Part shown: in pieces, positions 12,024-21,816 of the stretch
Numbering within the stretch: position 1 is the stretch's first letter
Layout of the letters: each line of letters begins with the position of its first letter
DNA from: Lutraria lutraria
Taxonomy: Eukaryota > Mollusca > Bivalvia > Venerida > Mactridae
DNA length: 64,000 bases
Reading direction: 5' to 3'
Assembly: GCA_964023205.1 (NCBI GenBank)
Contig: OZ026850.1
Span: 5,001,270 to 5,065,269 of the forward strand
Position numbers and translations under genes: made by a program
Notes under the pieces: model-generated
What the model saw: the letters and a program-made list of their open reading frames with translations, nothing else
Databases searched by the model: none
What the model was told of the DNA's origin: nothing

Positions 12024-13907
12024 TATGCATAAAAGTTGTGATATTACAAACAATGTTGCTGATTTTTTTATTGAAACAAATAAGTTTATTGTACCGTATC
12101 TCTCTAAAATTTTCAATTATATATATGATAAAGGGATTTATCCAGAATCTTGGTGTAAGGGATACATTATTCACATACATAACAAAGGCGATATAAATAC
12201 GGCCTCTAACTATAGAGGAATCACAATAGTAAATACTCTAGCTAAAATATTTTCACTAGTGTTAAGGAACAGAATAAACAAATGGTGTGAATCTGAATAT
12301 TTTAGAAGCTCAGTTTGGCTTCAGAGATAACCATAGTACCACTGAATGTATTTTTATTCTACATTCTGTTATTCAAAATATCTTAGCTTCTGGCAAAAAC
12401 CTGTACTGTGCTTTCATCGATTATGAAAAGGCCTTTGATACAGTAATTCATGACGCACTGTGGATTAAATTAATTGAATCAGGTCTTAGTTGTAAAGCGG
12501 TAAATATGATTAAATCAATATATCGAAATGTTAAATCATGTGTTAAAGACGCATCAAGTATGTCTTACTCTGACTTTTTCGATGTTTCTCTTGGCCTTAA
12601 ACAGGGTGAACCTCTGTCTCCATTACTATTCATTCTATTTATAAATGATATTAAAACTACATTAAATCTGAATGAAATGTCCGATGACGATATTGACATG
12701 TTGTCTTTTTATATGTTACTTTTTGCTGATGATATAGCTCTATTTACTACCGATCCTCATAGTCTTCAATTACAATTAGATAATATATACGCATATTCAC
12801 ATAAATGGGGCTTAAACATTAACGTAAATAAGACAAAAATCTGCATTTTTGAAAAAAGAAAGAGTAATAATCGACCTTCTTGGTCAATCAATGACAAAAA
12901 TGTTGAAGTTGTTGACCACTTTTGTCACCTGGGTGTTAAATTTTATTATACTGGTTCTATGATGCATGCTGTGAAAGCTCTACATGATCAAGCTCTTAAA
13001 GCTTACAATCATTTATTTTATATTTTTAATAGGGTGAGCCTTGATATAAAGATGAAATTATCTTTGTTTGATTCTTTAATTGTACCTATTCTACTATATG
13101 GATGTGAAATTTGGGGGGTCTATGACTATAAAGAATTAGATAAATTGCATGTTAAATTCTGTTAACGTATTTTAGGTGTACGAATTCAAACATCAAAGTT
13201 GCCGTTTTGGGTAAATTAGGCAGGTATCCATTAAGGGTCATATGTAAAGAAAGGTGTTTAAAATACTGGATAAGAATTATGTCAAATCCTGATTCTCTAA
13301 TCTATGGATCTTTTACAGATCAACTATATAGTATAAATGCGATGATATCCGGATGTTGGGTTCATAAATTTCAGTCAACTCTTAATAGTTTAGGTTTTGG
13401 ATATCTTTTTACAGACTTTCATTTTAACTACAATTTTATGCCATTGTTTAAACAACGTTTAAGGGATCAATATATCCAGGAATGGAATGACATTTTAACC
13501 AGCCAAAATAAAATGCATTATTTCAGAAAATTTAAAAAGGAATACAAGTATGAACCCTATCTAGATCTTGTTAAAATTGATAAATATAGAACGGAACTAA
13601 CCCGATTCAGATTAAGTTCTCATAATCTAGAGATAGAATCAGGAAGATACAACAATATACTAAGAGAAAACCGCATCTGTAAATTATGTTGAACCAAGTT
13701 GAATCCGAATATCACTTTTTCATGTGTTGTAATGCTTTTAACAACTTAAGAACAAAATATATCAAAAATACATCTTGGCCTTCCATTAACAAATTTATTA
13801 CGTTAATGTCTAAACAATCAAACACAATATGTAACAATATTGCAAAATTCATTTTTCTTGCTACGAAATTAAGATTAGAGAAATTAGAATTACTTAATGC
13901 TGCTTAG
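12016..13907 (+). pseudogene. LINE 1 ORF2, 3' part: reverse transcriptase and C-terminus
   Basis: Directly after the hAT, reading resumes with 'NYRGITIVNTLAKIFSLVL', then after a frameshift near 12295 'AQFGFRDNHSTTECIF', 'AFIDYEKAFDTV', 'GLKQGEPLSPLLFILFINDI' and 'LLFADDIALF'; the last holds the catalytic FADD box. A stop at 13163..13165 and a frameshift before 13207 separate the RT from the thumb/connection region. The end has 'RICKLC' and, after another frameshift at 13686, 'ESEYHFFMCC', a cysteine/histidine motif common at LINE ORF2 C-termini. Stop at 13905..13907. Confidence 0.8.
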
Positions 13908-14225
13908 TTAATCATGGATATTGTTTACACTGCTTCTTTATTATAATTTGTGTTAAATGTTTCTTGATTAAATGTTACTTAATTCTATTTTGGGGGGATA
14001 TTATATTATATTCTTTCAAATATGTGTGCTTGCATTGATTTTGTTTATTTAAAATTTTGAAATATGCAAATGTATGTATATTGTATTAATTGAGAAGTAT
14101 GTATATAAGCATTATGTATTTTATATGTATACTATTTGTTTAAAAAAACAAACTGTTGTCTTGACCATCTTGACATGTATATAAATTGTAAATGGTCAGA
14201 GGCATTATATGCCGATAATACCAAA

Positions 14226-14247
14226 AAACTTGAAACTTGAAACTTGG
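14226..14247 (+). repeat. LINE 1 3' tail, (AAACTTG)3
   Basis: Three direct AAACTTG heptamers end the element about 320 bases after the ORF2 stop. A short tandem repeat in place of poly(A) marks the probable 3' end of the LINE. Confidence 0.6.
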
Positions 14248-14955
14248 TGTAAATATGTTCAGCCTATGTTTTGCTGTATTAATGTTTGATATGAACATGA
14301 AATGAAAGGACAACTGTATAATCTTAAATCTTTATTACCTTGTATAAATTTTGTTGTGAATGCCCATATTGTGATGTTTGTTCCAGCTGAAAGCACATGC
14401 ATGCAAGTACTTCTTTGTGAATTTAGTATAGCATCAATTATAACTTGATTATTCTTTTGTGCAGTGTGTTGATATAATGTTAATTTCAGTAATGAAAATA
14501 AATGTATTGTACGCTAATGTGTTTATATGCAGAATATAATCAAATTACTATTTGACTGTGCATACAATAACAAAATTATTACTAGGATTCTTGAATTTTG
14601 TCTTTTCATAATATTCGCATTTGCCAAATTAATTTTACTGATGAAACAAATTAATGTCAATATCATACGTTTCTGTCCATTTTAACGACGTACATAATAG
14701 TTGGGACATGCTCAAGTCTTATCAGAGATCCAAAAGTTATACAGTGAAATATCGATTTTTAGATCAATTAAGATAACATATTTTATCTGTTACGCGTGAC
14801 TGACTTTATTACTTTATGACCCCTAATAAAGTCAGCATAACGCAAACAAGGAGAGTAACAATAGGTAGACTGTATATAAACCCCTGAATTGTAGTTGTTT
14901 TCCTTGAAAATTGATCAAATACTCGATAAGGCCATGTCCGCCAAAGTTGGACATG

Positions 14956-16346
14956 TTTGTAAACTTGAAAGCGCGTGACGTCACTTCATGCCGTGTGCAT
15001 GATATAACTGCGGGAAAACACAGCTGTTCTATAAATAGTATTTTTTTTCAATGATTTTTAAAAAAATACGATAATGGTTTTGGAAACATTTTTGCTTGCT
15101 ATAAAGTACGCACGTGAGGAAATCACACCGGATTCCTCTGTAATAGAACGAACAGAAACTATTACGACCGATAAATTTATATCGGATTATGGGACTTTAT
15201 TGTTCATTTAAACAAAGACTTATTACATGGATTCGCGACTACTAAAAATAGCTCATACGATATCGTTCGACGATCCCACAATGCATTGCTATATACTCGG
15301 CAATGTCTGACAGCTGTAATTGGGTGTTTATGAATTTGATTATACTAAAAAAACTCTGGCAATTGGGCACGGGAAATTGGTAAAGGATGCAACAAATTCC
15401 TTAAAGATATTGAGATACATTTATAATCCACAAAGTCTAAGTATAAGCATTGAAAAAGGCATCAGTCGAACATTTTAAATTCCAAAATGGCGGACATCTA
15501 TTATAATCCTGTCGTCTCCGAGATTAAACATTCGGAATACCTGACAGATATTTTCGCTGTTATTATCATTCGGATTATCACGGATAATTTCGTATTTTCG
15601 CTTTTGTAAACAATAGCTTGTATTCCCGTTGATTCACGTCTTATTATCGCGGGATAAGTCCTTGATTTAAATAAATAAAATGTTAATGCTGAGAATAACA
15701 TTTAACAAATCTAGCAGTAAACTGAAGTTGTTTAATTCCGATTTAATGCCTTCAAGACGATTTGAGGCATTTGCATTTATGTTTTCTCTATCATAGTCTT
15801 ATCTATAACGGTTACCGGGTTTACCTGTTACACATAAATATCGAAATGAGACTAATCCCTCATTAGCATGCAACTTTAAATCGACTATAGAGACAGGGTT
15901 TGTTAAAACCCGATTGAATAACAATCAAATGAGAATGAAAACAACGTTTCTTTTACACTTTTGAAATGTATAGGTATATCTTGTCACTATTAATAGTATA
16001 ACTTTATACTCATGAACAGGTGCCAATAGTGTAGCGTTCCCCAATAACCTGTATGTGGATAGTAAATCAAGTTAATGCGGTTCAATATTTTTATGTAGTA
16101 TCATAGGAGCTAGAAATGTTATCTATATGTCACTTGCTACAACAAATCACTCATTTATGTATATAATATACACAAGGAATGAAACCATAGGCACTCGATT
16201 TCGTGATTTTTATACGTTTACAGACGTTATTTTTCAATTTCACCCATCAAACAACGCAAACCTGTCAAAAGAAAAATCTTCATTTTTTCCCTTATTGAGT
16301 GTATAAAATACTCCAAGGTAGTGAACTCGCCATCTTTTCGATTGAC
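14956..16346. other. No gene seen
   Basis: AT-rich sequence between element AB and a small fold-back. No open frame resembles a known protein, and no RNA gene was recognised. Confidence 0.45.
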
Positions 16347-16491
16347 GGTAGTGACGAAAATAAGCGTGGGTCCCGGCTTTCCTTGTAAAAGCTGTCAAAA
16401 CGTTTAAAGTTGGGAAAGCAAGGTTCCCGGAAAGCTCGTGCAGAATAGAAGGAAAGCCGGGACCGGACCCACGCTTATTTTCGTCACTACC
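16347..16491. repeat. Small fold-back element
   Basis: Arms of about 36-41 bases, starting GGTAGTGACGAAAATAAGCG at 16347 and ending with its complement at 16491, enclose a loop of about 70 bases. The right arm has five bases the left lacks. Probably a MITE; no target duplication was fixed. Confidence 0.65.
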
Positions 16492-16642
16492 AGAGGAATG
16501 CGTAGAACTTGTATTATAACACATAAAGGCTCAATCTTGTAGCACTATTTACAAAAAGTACACTAAAATTTACCATGAGAACTAGTTTAACTTGCTGACA
16601 TGTCCAAGGTGTAAAAAATATCCGTGTTTTTCTCCAATTCTG

Positions 16643-17590
16643 AATGTATCATTTTGTCAAATACTCATGATTGTCAAAATATGTGTATTATCTATAACTT
16701 GTAAATATATTATACTCTCCATAATGGAGGAATGAATAAAATAGAAAAAAAAAAAATATGAAAAAAGCAACTTCATACAAAAAAACTTAAACCAATGCTT
16801 CTTGTAATTCGTCTAACTATAACGTTTTGTTATAGTTGTTGTTGTTACTACTACGCTATTGTGAACCATGCCTCAAATATCACAGAGTATCGTTCATCCT
16901 ATCAGAATTAAGCTTTTATCGCGACTTCGTTGATTGTCATGTGACCTGTCATGGAAGTAAACATCAAGAAGCCGGCTAACAGGACAAAAAAAAACACAAA
17001 TTCTTCGCTATAAGAGTTTTCCGAGATGTGAAATAATTGGCAGTTAGTAAATTATATATTGTTTAGTTATGAATTAAGACCCATTCTAGGAAGTTTTGCC
17101 AACGTATACATTTACAGTTTTTATAACATGCGTTGGGAAATTCGAATTGTCGAAGTTCTCTCCCTTCTATGTATAATATTATATGGGTTGTACATGAAAA
17201 ATTATTTTTAGTATTATTTTTGGTGACAAACCCCTTTGATTAGGGGCGATACAACAATTTAGAGAATAGACCTCCTGCGACTTCGGGGGAGGGCATTTAT
17301 ATAGGAGCTGTTAAATGTCTTTAAATAACATAACATAATCATTATTAGGCATTGTATACATATAGTACATCATTACATAGCCATAACAAGAACTACTATA
17401 ACAAAACGTTATAGTTAGACGAATTACAAGAAGCATTGGTTTAAGTTTTTTGTATGAAGTTGCTTTTTTTATAAAGGATATTGACCGTCTACTTTATTCA
17501 TTCCTCCATTATGTAGAGTATAACACATTTACAAGTTATAGATAATACACATATTTTGACAATCATGAGTATTTGACAAATGAATACATT
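16643..17590. mobile_element. Fold-back element 'FB' with ~200-bp arms
   Basis: The left arm (about 16643..16845) and right arm (about 17388..17590) are reverse complements and share landmarks such as TCAAATACTCATGATTGTCA, GGAGGAATGAATAAA and TATAACGTTTTGTTATAG. The centre (about 540 bases) has no coding potential and contains a dispersed repeat also found at 2434..2551. A half copy, split by element AB, lies at 26225..26319 plus 28608..28740. Confidence 0.7.
17117..17240 (+). repeat. Dispersed repeat, copy 2
   Basis: Same-orientation relative of 2434..2551, sitting in the loop of FB; shares TTCGAATTGTCGAAGTTC and flanks. Confidence 0.55.
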
Positions 17591-17635
17591 TATGTATATA
17601 GTTCACATGTACATGGTATTACCATACCATATATA

Positions 17636-18683
17636 CACCTGGAAATAAGTTAAGCACACCCAGGAAATTTAAAATTGGTTGTGATTGAAAGCACTGTCAT
17701 GAGATGACGACTTAATTGAGCTAAAAAATAGTAATTTGATAAGTAGCGATAGCAATTTAGTAATCATAAACCAGTAAATTTATGAGTTTAGTTTATTCTT
17801 ATCCAAATTATTGAAGCATAAGCAAATGTGTTGTTTTTTACCAAAAATGTAGGTGTTTATAAGTATGGTGTTGGAGCGTTTACAAAACATTTACTGGTGG
17901 ATATTTTTGGTAAATGTTGAGGATTACTTAACCTTAAACGACATTATGTAGCCAAATTTTTAATAACGTGTGTAACCGCCACGTGCCCGGATGGCAGCCT
18001 CAACCCTTCTCCTCATACTACCATTAAGGCGTCTAATGCGATTTTGAGATAAATTTTGCCATTCTTGGTGCAGAGCTTGTTCCAGTTGTTGCAGGTTGAC
18101 TATTTACCTGTTTACATGGACGATAATGCCAGACCGCACCGAGCCCATGCTGTAACACAGTTTTTGCAACGGAATGCCATCACCACCATTCCCTGGCCTG
18201 CCATGAGTCCTGATTTAAACCCACTGGAACACGTGTGGGAGATCCTGGGCCGGAAAATACAGAATTTGGACCCACCTATAGTCAATCTGCAACAACTGGA
18301 ACAAGCATTGCACCAAGAATGGCAAAATTTATCTCGAAATCGCATTAGACGCCTTAATGGTAGTATGAGGAGAAGGGTTGAGGCTATCATCCGGGCACGT
18401 GGCGCTTACACACGTTATTAAAAATTTGGCTACATAATGTCATTTAAGGTTAAGTAATCGTCAACATTTACCAAAAATATCCACCAGTAAATGTTTTGTA
18501 AACGCTCCAACACCATACTTATAAACACCTACATTTTTGGTAAAATAAAAAAAACACATTTGCTTATGCTTCAATAATTTGGATAAGAATAAACTAAACT
18601 CATAAATTTACTGGTTTATGATTACTAAATTGCTATCGCTACTTATCAAATTACTATTTCTTAGCTTAACATATTTCCAGGTG
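17636..18683 (+). mobile_element. Palindromic Tc1-like element
   Basis: The ends read CACCTGGAAATA and TATTTCCAGGTG next to TA on each side (17634..17635, 18684..18685), as expected of Tc1/mariner elements. The arms are unusually long: 17636..18104 is close to the reverse complement of about 18275..18683, so the left arm carries an inverted copy of the last part of the transposase gene plus its 3' flank. Only the piece from about 18105 to 18274 is unpaired. It looks like a head-to-head or fold-back derivative of a Tc1 element that lost its 5' half. Confidence 0.8.
18105..18421 (+). pseudogene. Tc1-type transposase, C-terminal fragment
   Basis: About 105 residues with 'VYMDDNARPHRAH', the second catalytic Asp region, and 'MSPDLNPLEHVWEILGRKI', with the terminal catalytic Glu, typical of DDE transposases of the Tc1 group. 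The end 'RRRVEAIIRARGAYTRY' is followed by TAA at 18419..18421. The N-terminal DNA-binding domain and first Asp are missing. The open frame seems to begin at 18056, but bases 18056..18104 belong to the inverted left arm. Confidence 0.85.
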
Positions 18684-18685
18684 TA

Positions 18686-19613
18686 TATATATTTATATAT
18701 ATATAAAGTACACCCTAAATACCACCAAATCCACCGTAGTCTGCTATGATACAACCACATTAAAATTACATCTAATGATGTTTCCGATATTATGCCACGT
18801 TAACACCATAGAACGATGCCTACATTACTTAGTTACCACAACAGAGCAGACGAACAGATTCAGTCAAACATGACAGGTAACGCGACGAATAGCCAGTACC
18901 GAAATCACCATTAGCCGATCAAATGGCCAGGATTAGCCAAACTAGTACATGTAATAGACATTACAGTAAGTACTCGCAAACAGCTATAATAAACAAATAC
19001 TCGTAAGTATAATTCGTCTAGAAAAATTATATGTGCGAATAGTGAAAGCATATTAGCATATATACTCTTGAATGAACATATCAATAGCACGTTGTTTAAA
19101 ATATCTAGGGAAAAACTTTTTTTCCATTTAGGGCCCATGATGGGTAACCCCATTATTATCCCCGTAATAGGTGGGAACAGAGGTCAGGGATCCATCCCAT
19201 GTCCACCTTACAAAGTATATAATCATGTATATAATTATGGATGTTATGTTTTCGACAGTACTTCAAAAATATATATGTAATATACTAAGCACATGGAATA
19301 TGGCCAGAAACGGATTTTTTGGATGCAGAAAAATGGTTTTCATCATTAAACTAGTACAAGCGAATATTAAAGGGAAAAACAAATACTTATTTCATCAAGA
19401 TTCTCATGACTTTGATACTCTGATAGTAATATCCATTCTAGTCAGTCCTTTAAAATTATACAGAGTAGTAAAGGTATATTATGTAGTCAAAAATTCACAG
19501 ATTGTCATACAGATTTTAAACTTAACTTATACACTCTTAAAGTTTAGCAAAACTATTACCAAAAAATGTTCATCGAAGTGTTTAATTTTATCATTCTAAA
19601 CACAAATTGATTT
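18686..19613. other. No gene seen
   Basis: AT-rich DNA between the Tc1-like element and LINE 2. Open frames of 70-142 codons here (such as around 19171..19599) are AT-biased and resemble nothing known. Part may be the 3' untranslated end of LINE 2. Confidence 0.4.
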
Positions 19614-21295
19614 TCATATACCGAGTTTTTCTTTTATATAGTTTTTGAAATTATGAAGCGTGAAACAAGATTTTGCATTCTTTTTAAATTTGGATTTGTA
19701 GATGAAATATTTTATTACAAGGGAGGCGTATTTACCCGCCATGGAATCAGTATCAACGGAAAATATAAACTCTTTAAACTGATCTAAGAACTCTATATTA
19801 CATTGGTCTTTAAACCAAATATGTACTAAGTTTACAAAACGTTTTATTATTGTACAATTAAAAAAAGGTGTTAAACAGTTTCAGACTTAATATTGCAGTA
19901 TGAACAACGATCATTTTCTCCTATATTTATTCTATGCAGAAATGTTTTTGTAACAATAATTTTTCTATTGAGTTTATATTGAAAATCTCTTAGCTTGATA
20001 TCCTGTATGTCCTCTAATTGTTTACAAATCAGTAAATATTCGTTTTCGTCAATATCTCCTAGTTCATTACGCCATCTTTTTGGCATGACTATGTTATTTG
20101 TGTTCGCTAAAACATTGTAGTACATTTTACAACCTTTCTTGTTTTGAACTAATTTCTTAAGGTAGGGTGACATACATAAATTATTTTTGTGGTTTAAAAT
20201 GTCTGTTTTCTTGTTTCTTATGGTACGTTTCCAATTGTCAGGGATAGAAGCTATTACTCTGTAATATTCTAAAAAGTTTCCATTAACATTGTAAGTTCTT
20301 TGAAATTCTCTAAATGTGTAAAATTCACCTGCATTATTTAACAAATCTATCACATGGAAAATGCGTTTATCATACCAAGATTTTAAGAAGTTTTTTTTTT
20401 CTGAAAGAAAAATATCATACCATAGAGGGGAGAGTAAAGAATATCGTCTAAATTCACCAACATTTTTACAGTAATTCAATCAGCTTGATAAAACGTCTTT
20501 CCAAAAGGGGTTTGTCATTCTTTCAGCTTTATGGGAAATGTAATTTATTCTTAGTTTGATTAGATCACTGATATCTAAGTTTGCCAAAGAAATCCAACTT
20601 TCATTATTTGTTGTTAAAAGCAGTCTTCTGAACCAATTTATCTTAAGGCCAGATATAAAAGACTTAATGTCTAGCATTCATAAACCACCACCTTTTAACT
20701 GTTTTATAACATCAATACGTTTGCTTTTATCTGGTCCGTTATTCCATAAAAAACTATACGCCATTTTTTCTAAAGTTTTCACAATCTCTATAGGATGGTC
20801 AGGAAGTGGTGCTAAGAATAAATGTACACATGTTAAGAAAATTAAAGAATTTAGGACTTTTATTTTTCCAAATACTCGTAGTGTTAGTTTGCGTTTGGTC
20901 CACGTTTTTGTTAATAAAAACATTTTGCTATAATTTCTGGTCCATTAATACTCCATATGTCCGTGACAGAACCTATAATATAGACCCCTAATATTTTTGT
21001 TGGTCCCTTTGTCCAATCCAAAGATACTTCATTACATAATGTTGTCTTTGAATTTTTCATACGACCGATCCAAAAGGGTTTTGTTTTTTCGACATTTATT
21101 TTTAAGCCTGAAATATTGTAGAATTTGTCTGAGGTATCTAAACAGCTTTTTAAAGATAATTCTGTACCATTAAGAAAAAGTTGTGTATCATCTGCATACT
21201 GCGAAAGGTATAGATTTGTATTCCAGTAATGTTGTTATTAGTTCGTATCATATGACCTAGAATAGGGAAAAACTTTAAGTTATCTGGGGAATAAT
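19614..21295 (-). mobile_element. LINE 2, 5'-truncated, L1/Tx1-like, minus strand
   Basis: Translation of the minus strand from about 21290 gives 'FPILGHMIRTNNNI', then 'SQYADDTQLFLNGTE' with the catalytic YADD box, 'ISGLKINVEKTKPFWIG', 'KWT'-like 'TKTWTKRKLTLRVFGKIKVL', 'SFLWNNGPDKSKR' and a terminal 'DRCSYCN' cysteine motif. These blocks follow the order of L1/Tx1-like ORF2 proteins. Frameshifts lie near 21200, 20930, 20680, 20480 and 19880. The 5' part, including the endonuclease, is absent. It ends about 135 bases before the first visible exon of gene 1, on the opposite strand. Confidence 0.75.
19614..21295 (-). pseudogene. LINE 2 reverse transcriptase and C-terminal domain, broken
   Basis: Open pieces at 20923..20678, 20677..20480 and 20479..19871 (minus) read in sequence as the RT thumb and connection region: 'LPDHPIEIVKTLEKMAYSFL', a one-stop break after 'KGGGL', 'INWFRRLLLTTNNESWI', then 'YSLLSPLWYD' and 'TFLHRINIGENDRCSYCN'. 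The last part (about 19870..19614) continues in another frame with 'WFKDQCNIEFLDQFKEFIF' and stops at 19614..19616. Stops and indels separate nearly every block. Confidence 0.7.
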
Positions 21296-21430
21296 TTTCT
21301 TGACATTTCCACCATCACCACAACAACAAAGAAAGCGGCGACGATTACAAAATATGTTTGTCAGATATTTTCACTAAACAGACGAACCTGAGTTGAGACT
21401 TGACTAAAATTGGAATTTTCTATATTTCAG

Positions 21431-21816
21431 ACGTTTGGCACTTCGTGGGTTTTCTCGTATTTGTAATTGTTAGTACAAGTTATTTGTTTAACTTCACTTC
21501 GTCGTATAGCAATGTCCTGGAAAAAAAGCCAAATTTCATGATTAATGACAATGATAACTTTAAAACTTATACGAATGAGGGGAAAACCCATGGAACAAAC
21601 AAGCCCTATACGACGACAGAAAAGAAAAAACAACCGCACATTTTACTGATAATTACGGACGATCAGGGTTACAATAGCGTTGGGTATAACGGAGCTACAC
21701 ATATTAAAACGCCTGTGATAGACCACCTCGCGAAAACTGGTGTAGTTCTGAATAATTATTACGTTCAGCCAATATGCACTCCAACAAGGGGCCAGTTATT
21801 CTCAGGAAGGCATCAA
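21431..21816 (+). CDS. Gene 1, visible exon 1 (hydrophobic segment, Asp-Asp, CTPTR)
   Basis: Acceptor TATATTTCAG at 21421..21430; donor CATCAA|GTGAGT. Enters in phase 1, leaves in phase 0. It encodes the hydrophobic segment, a polar linker (DNDNF...TTTEKKKQ), the metal-binding Asp pair (21658..21663) and the sulfatase signature with its Cys codon at 21775..21777. The apparent open-frame start at 21400 lies in the intron and uses no ATG. Confidence 0.9.

Larger units (their letters stand above)
5578..14247 (+). mobile_element. Non-LTR retrotransposon (LINE 1), decayed, split by a hAT insertion
   Basis: Homology to the inverted AB copy stops at 5577, just where CCCGTATTCACAAA begins. There follow an ORF1-like frame, an apurinic-type endonuclease, a reverse transcriptase and a C-terminal cysteine/histidine region, then a short tandem tail of three AAACTTG units (14226..14246). 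A short repeated tail rather than poly(A) is typical of CR1/L2-like and related clades; I do not fix the clade. Removing the hAT and one 8-bp repeat leaves about 4.8 kb. Frameshifts and stops show it is inactive. Confidence 0.75.
4102..14955 (+). mobile_element. TIR element 'AB', left copy, interrupted by a LINE carrying a hAT element
   Basis: The left part (4102..5577) and right part (about 14470..14955) match, in reverse complement and the same order, the two parts of 26320..28607. The outer ends are inverted repeats: CATAACCAACTTTCGCGGAC at 4102 and, on the opposite strand, CATGTCCAACTTTGGCGGAC ending at 14955. No transposase is visible, so it is probably non-autonomous. In this copy the centre is replaced by a LINE plus about 220 bases of other DNA. 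Target duplications are not clear. The family is not one I recognise. Confidence 0.65.

Noticed and set aside
18112..18390. 92-codon minus-strand frame
   Set aside because: Antisense of the Tc1 transposase fragment; explained by codon bias on the other strand.
19171..19599. 142-codon plus-strand frame
   Set aside because: AT-driven composition (many Ile, Lys, Tyr), no ATG-centred start context, no match.
20556..20933. 125-codon plus-strand frame
   Set aside because: Antisense of LINE 2, whose minus-strand RT and C-terminal motifs are clear.
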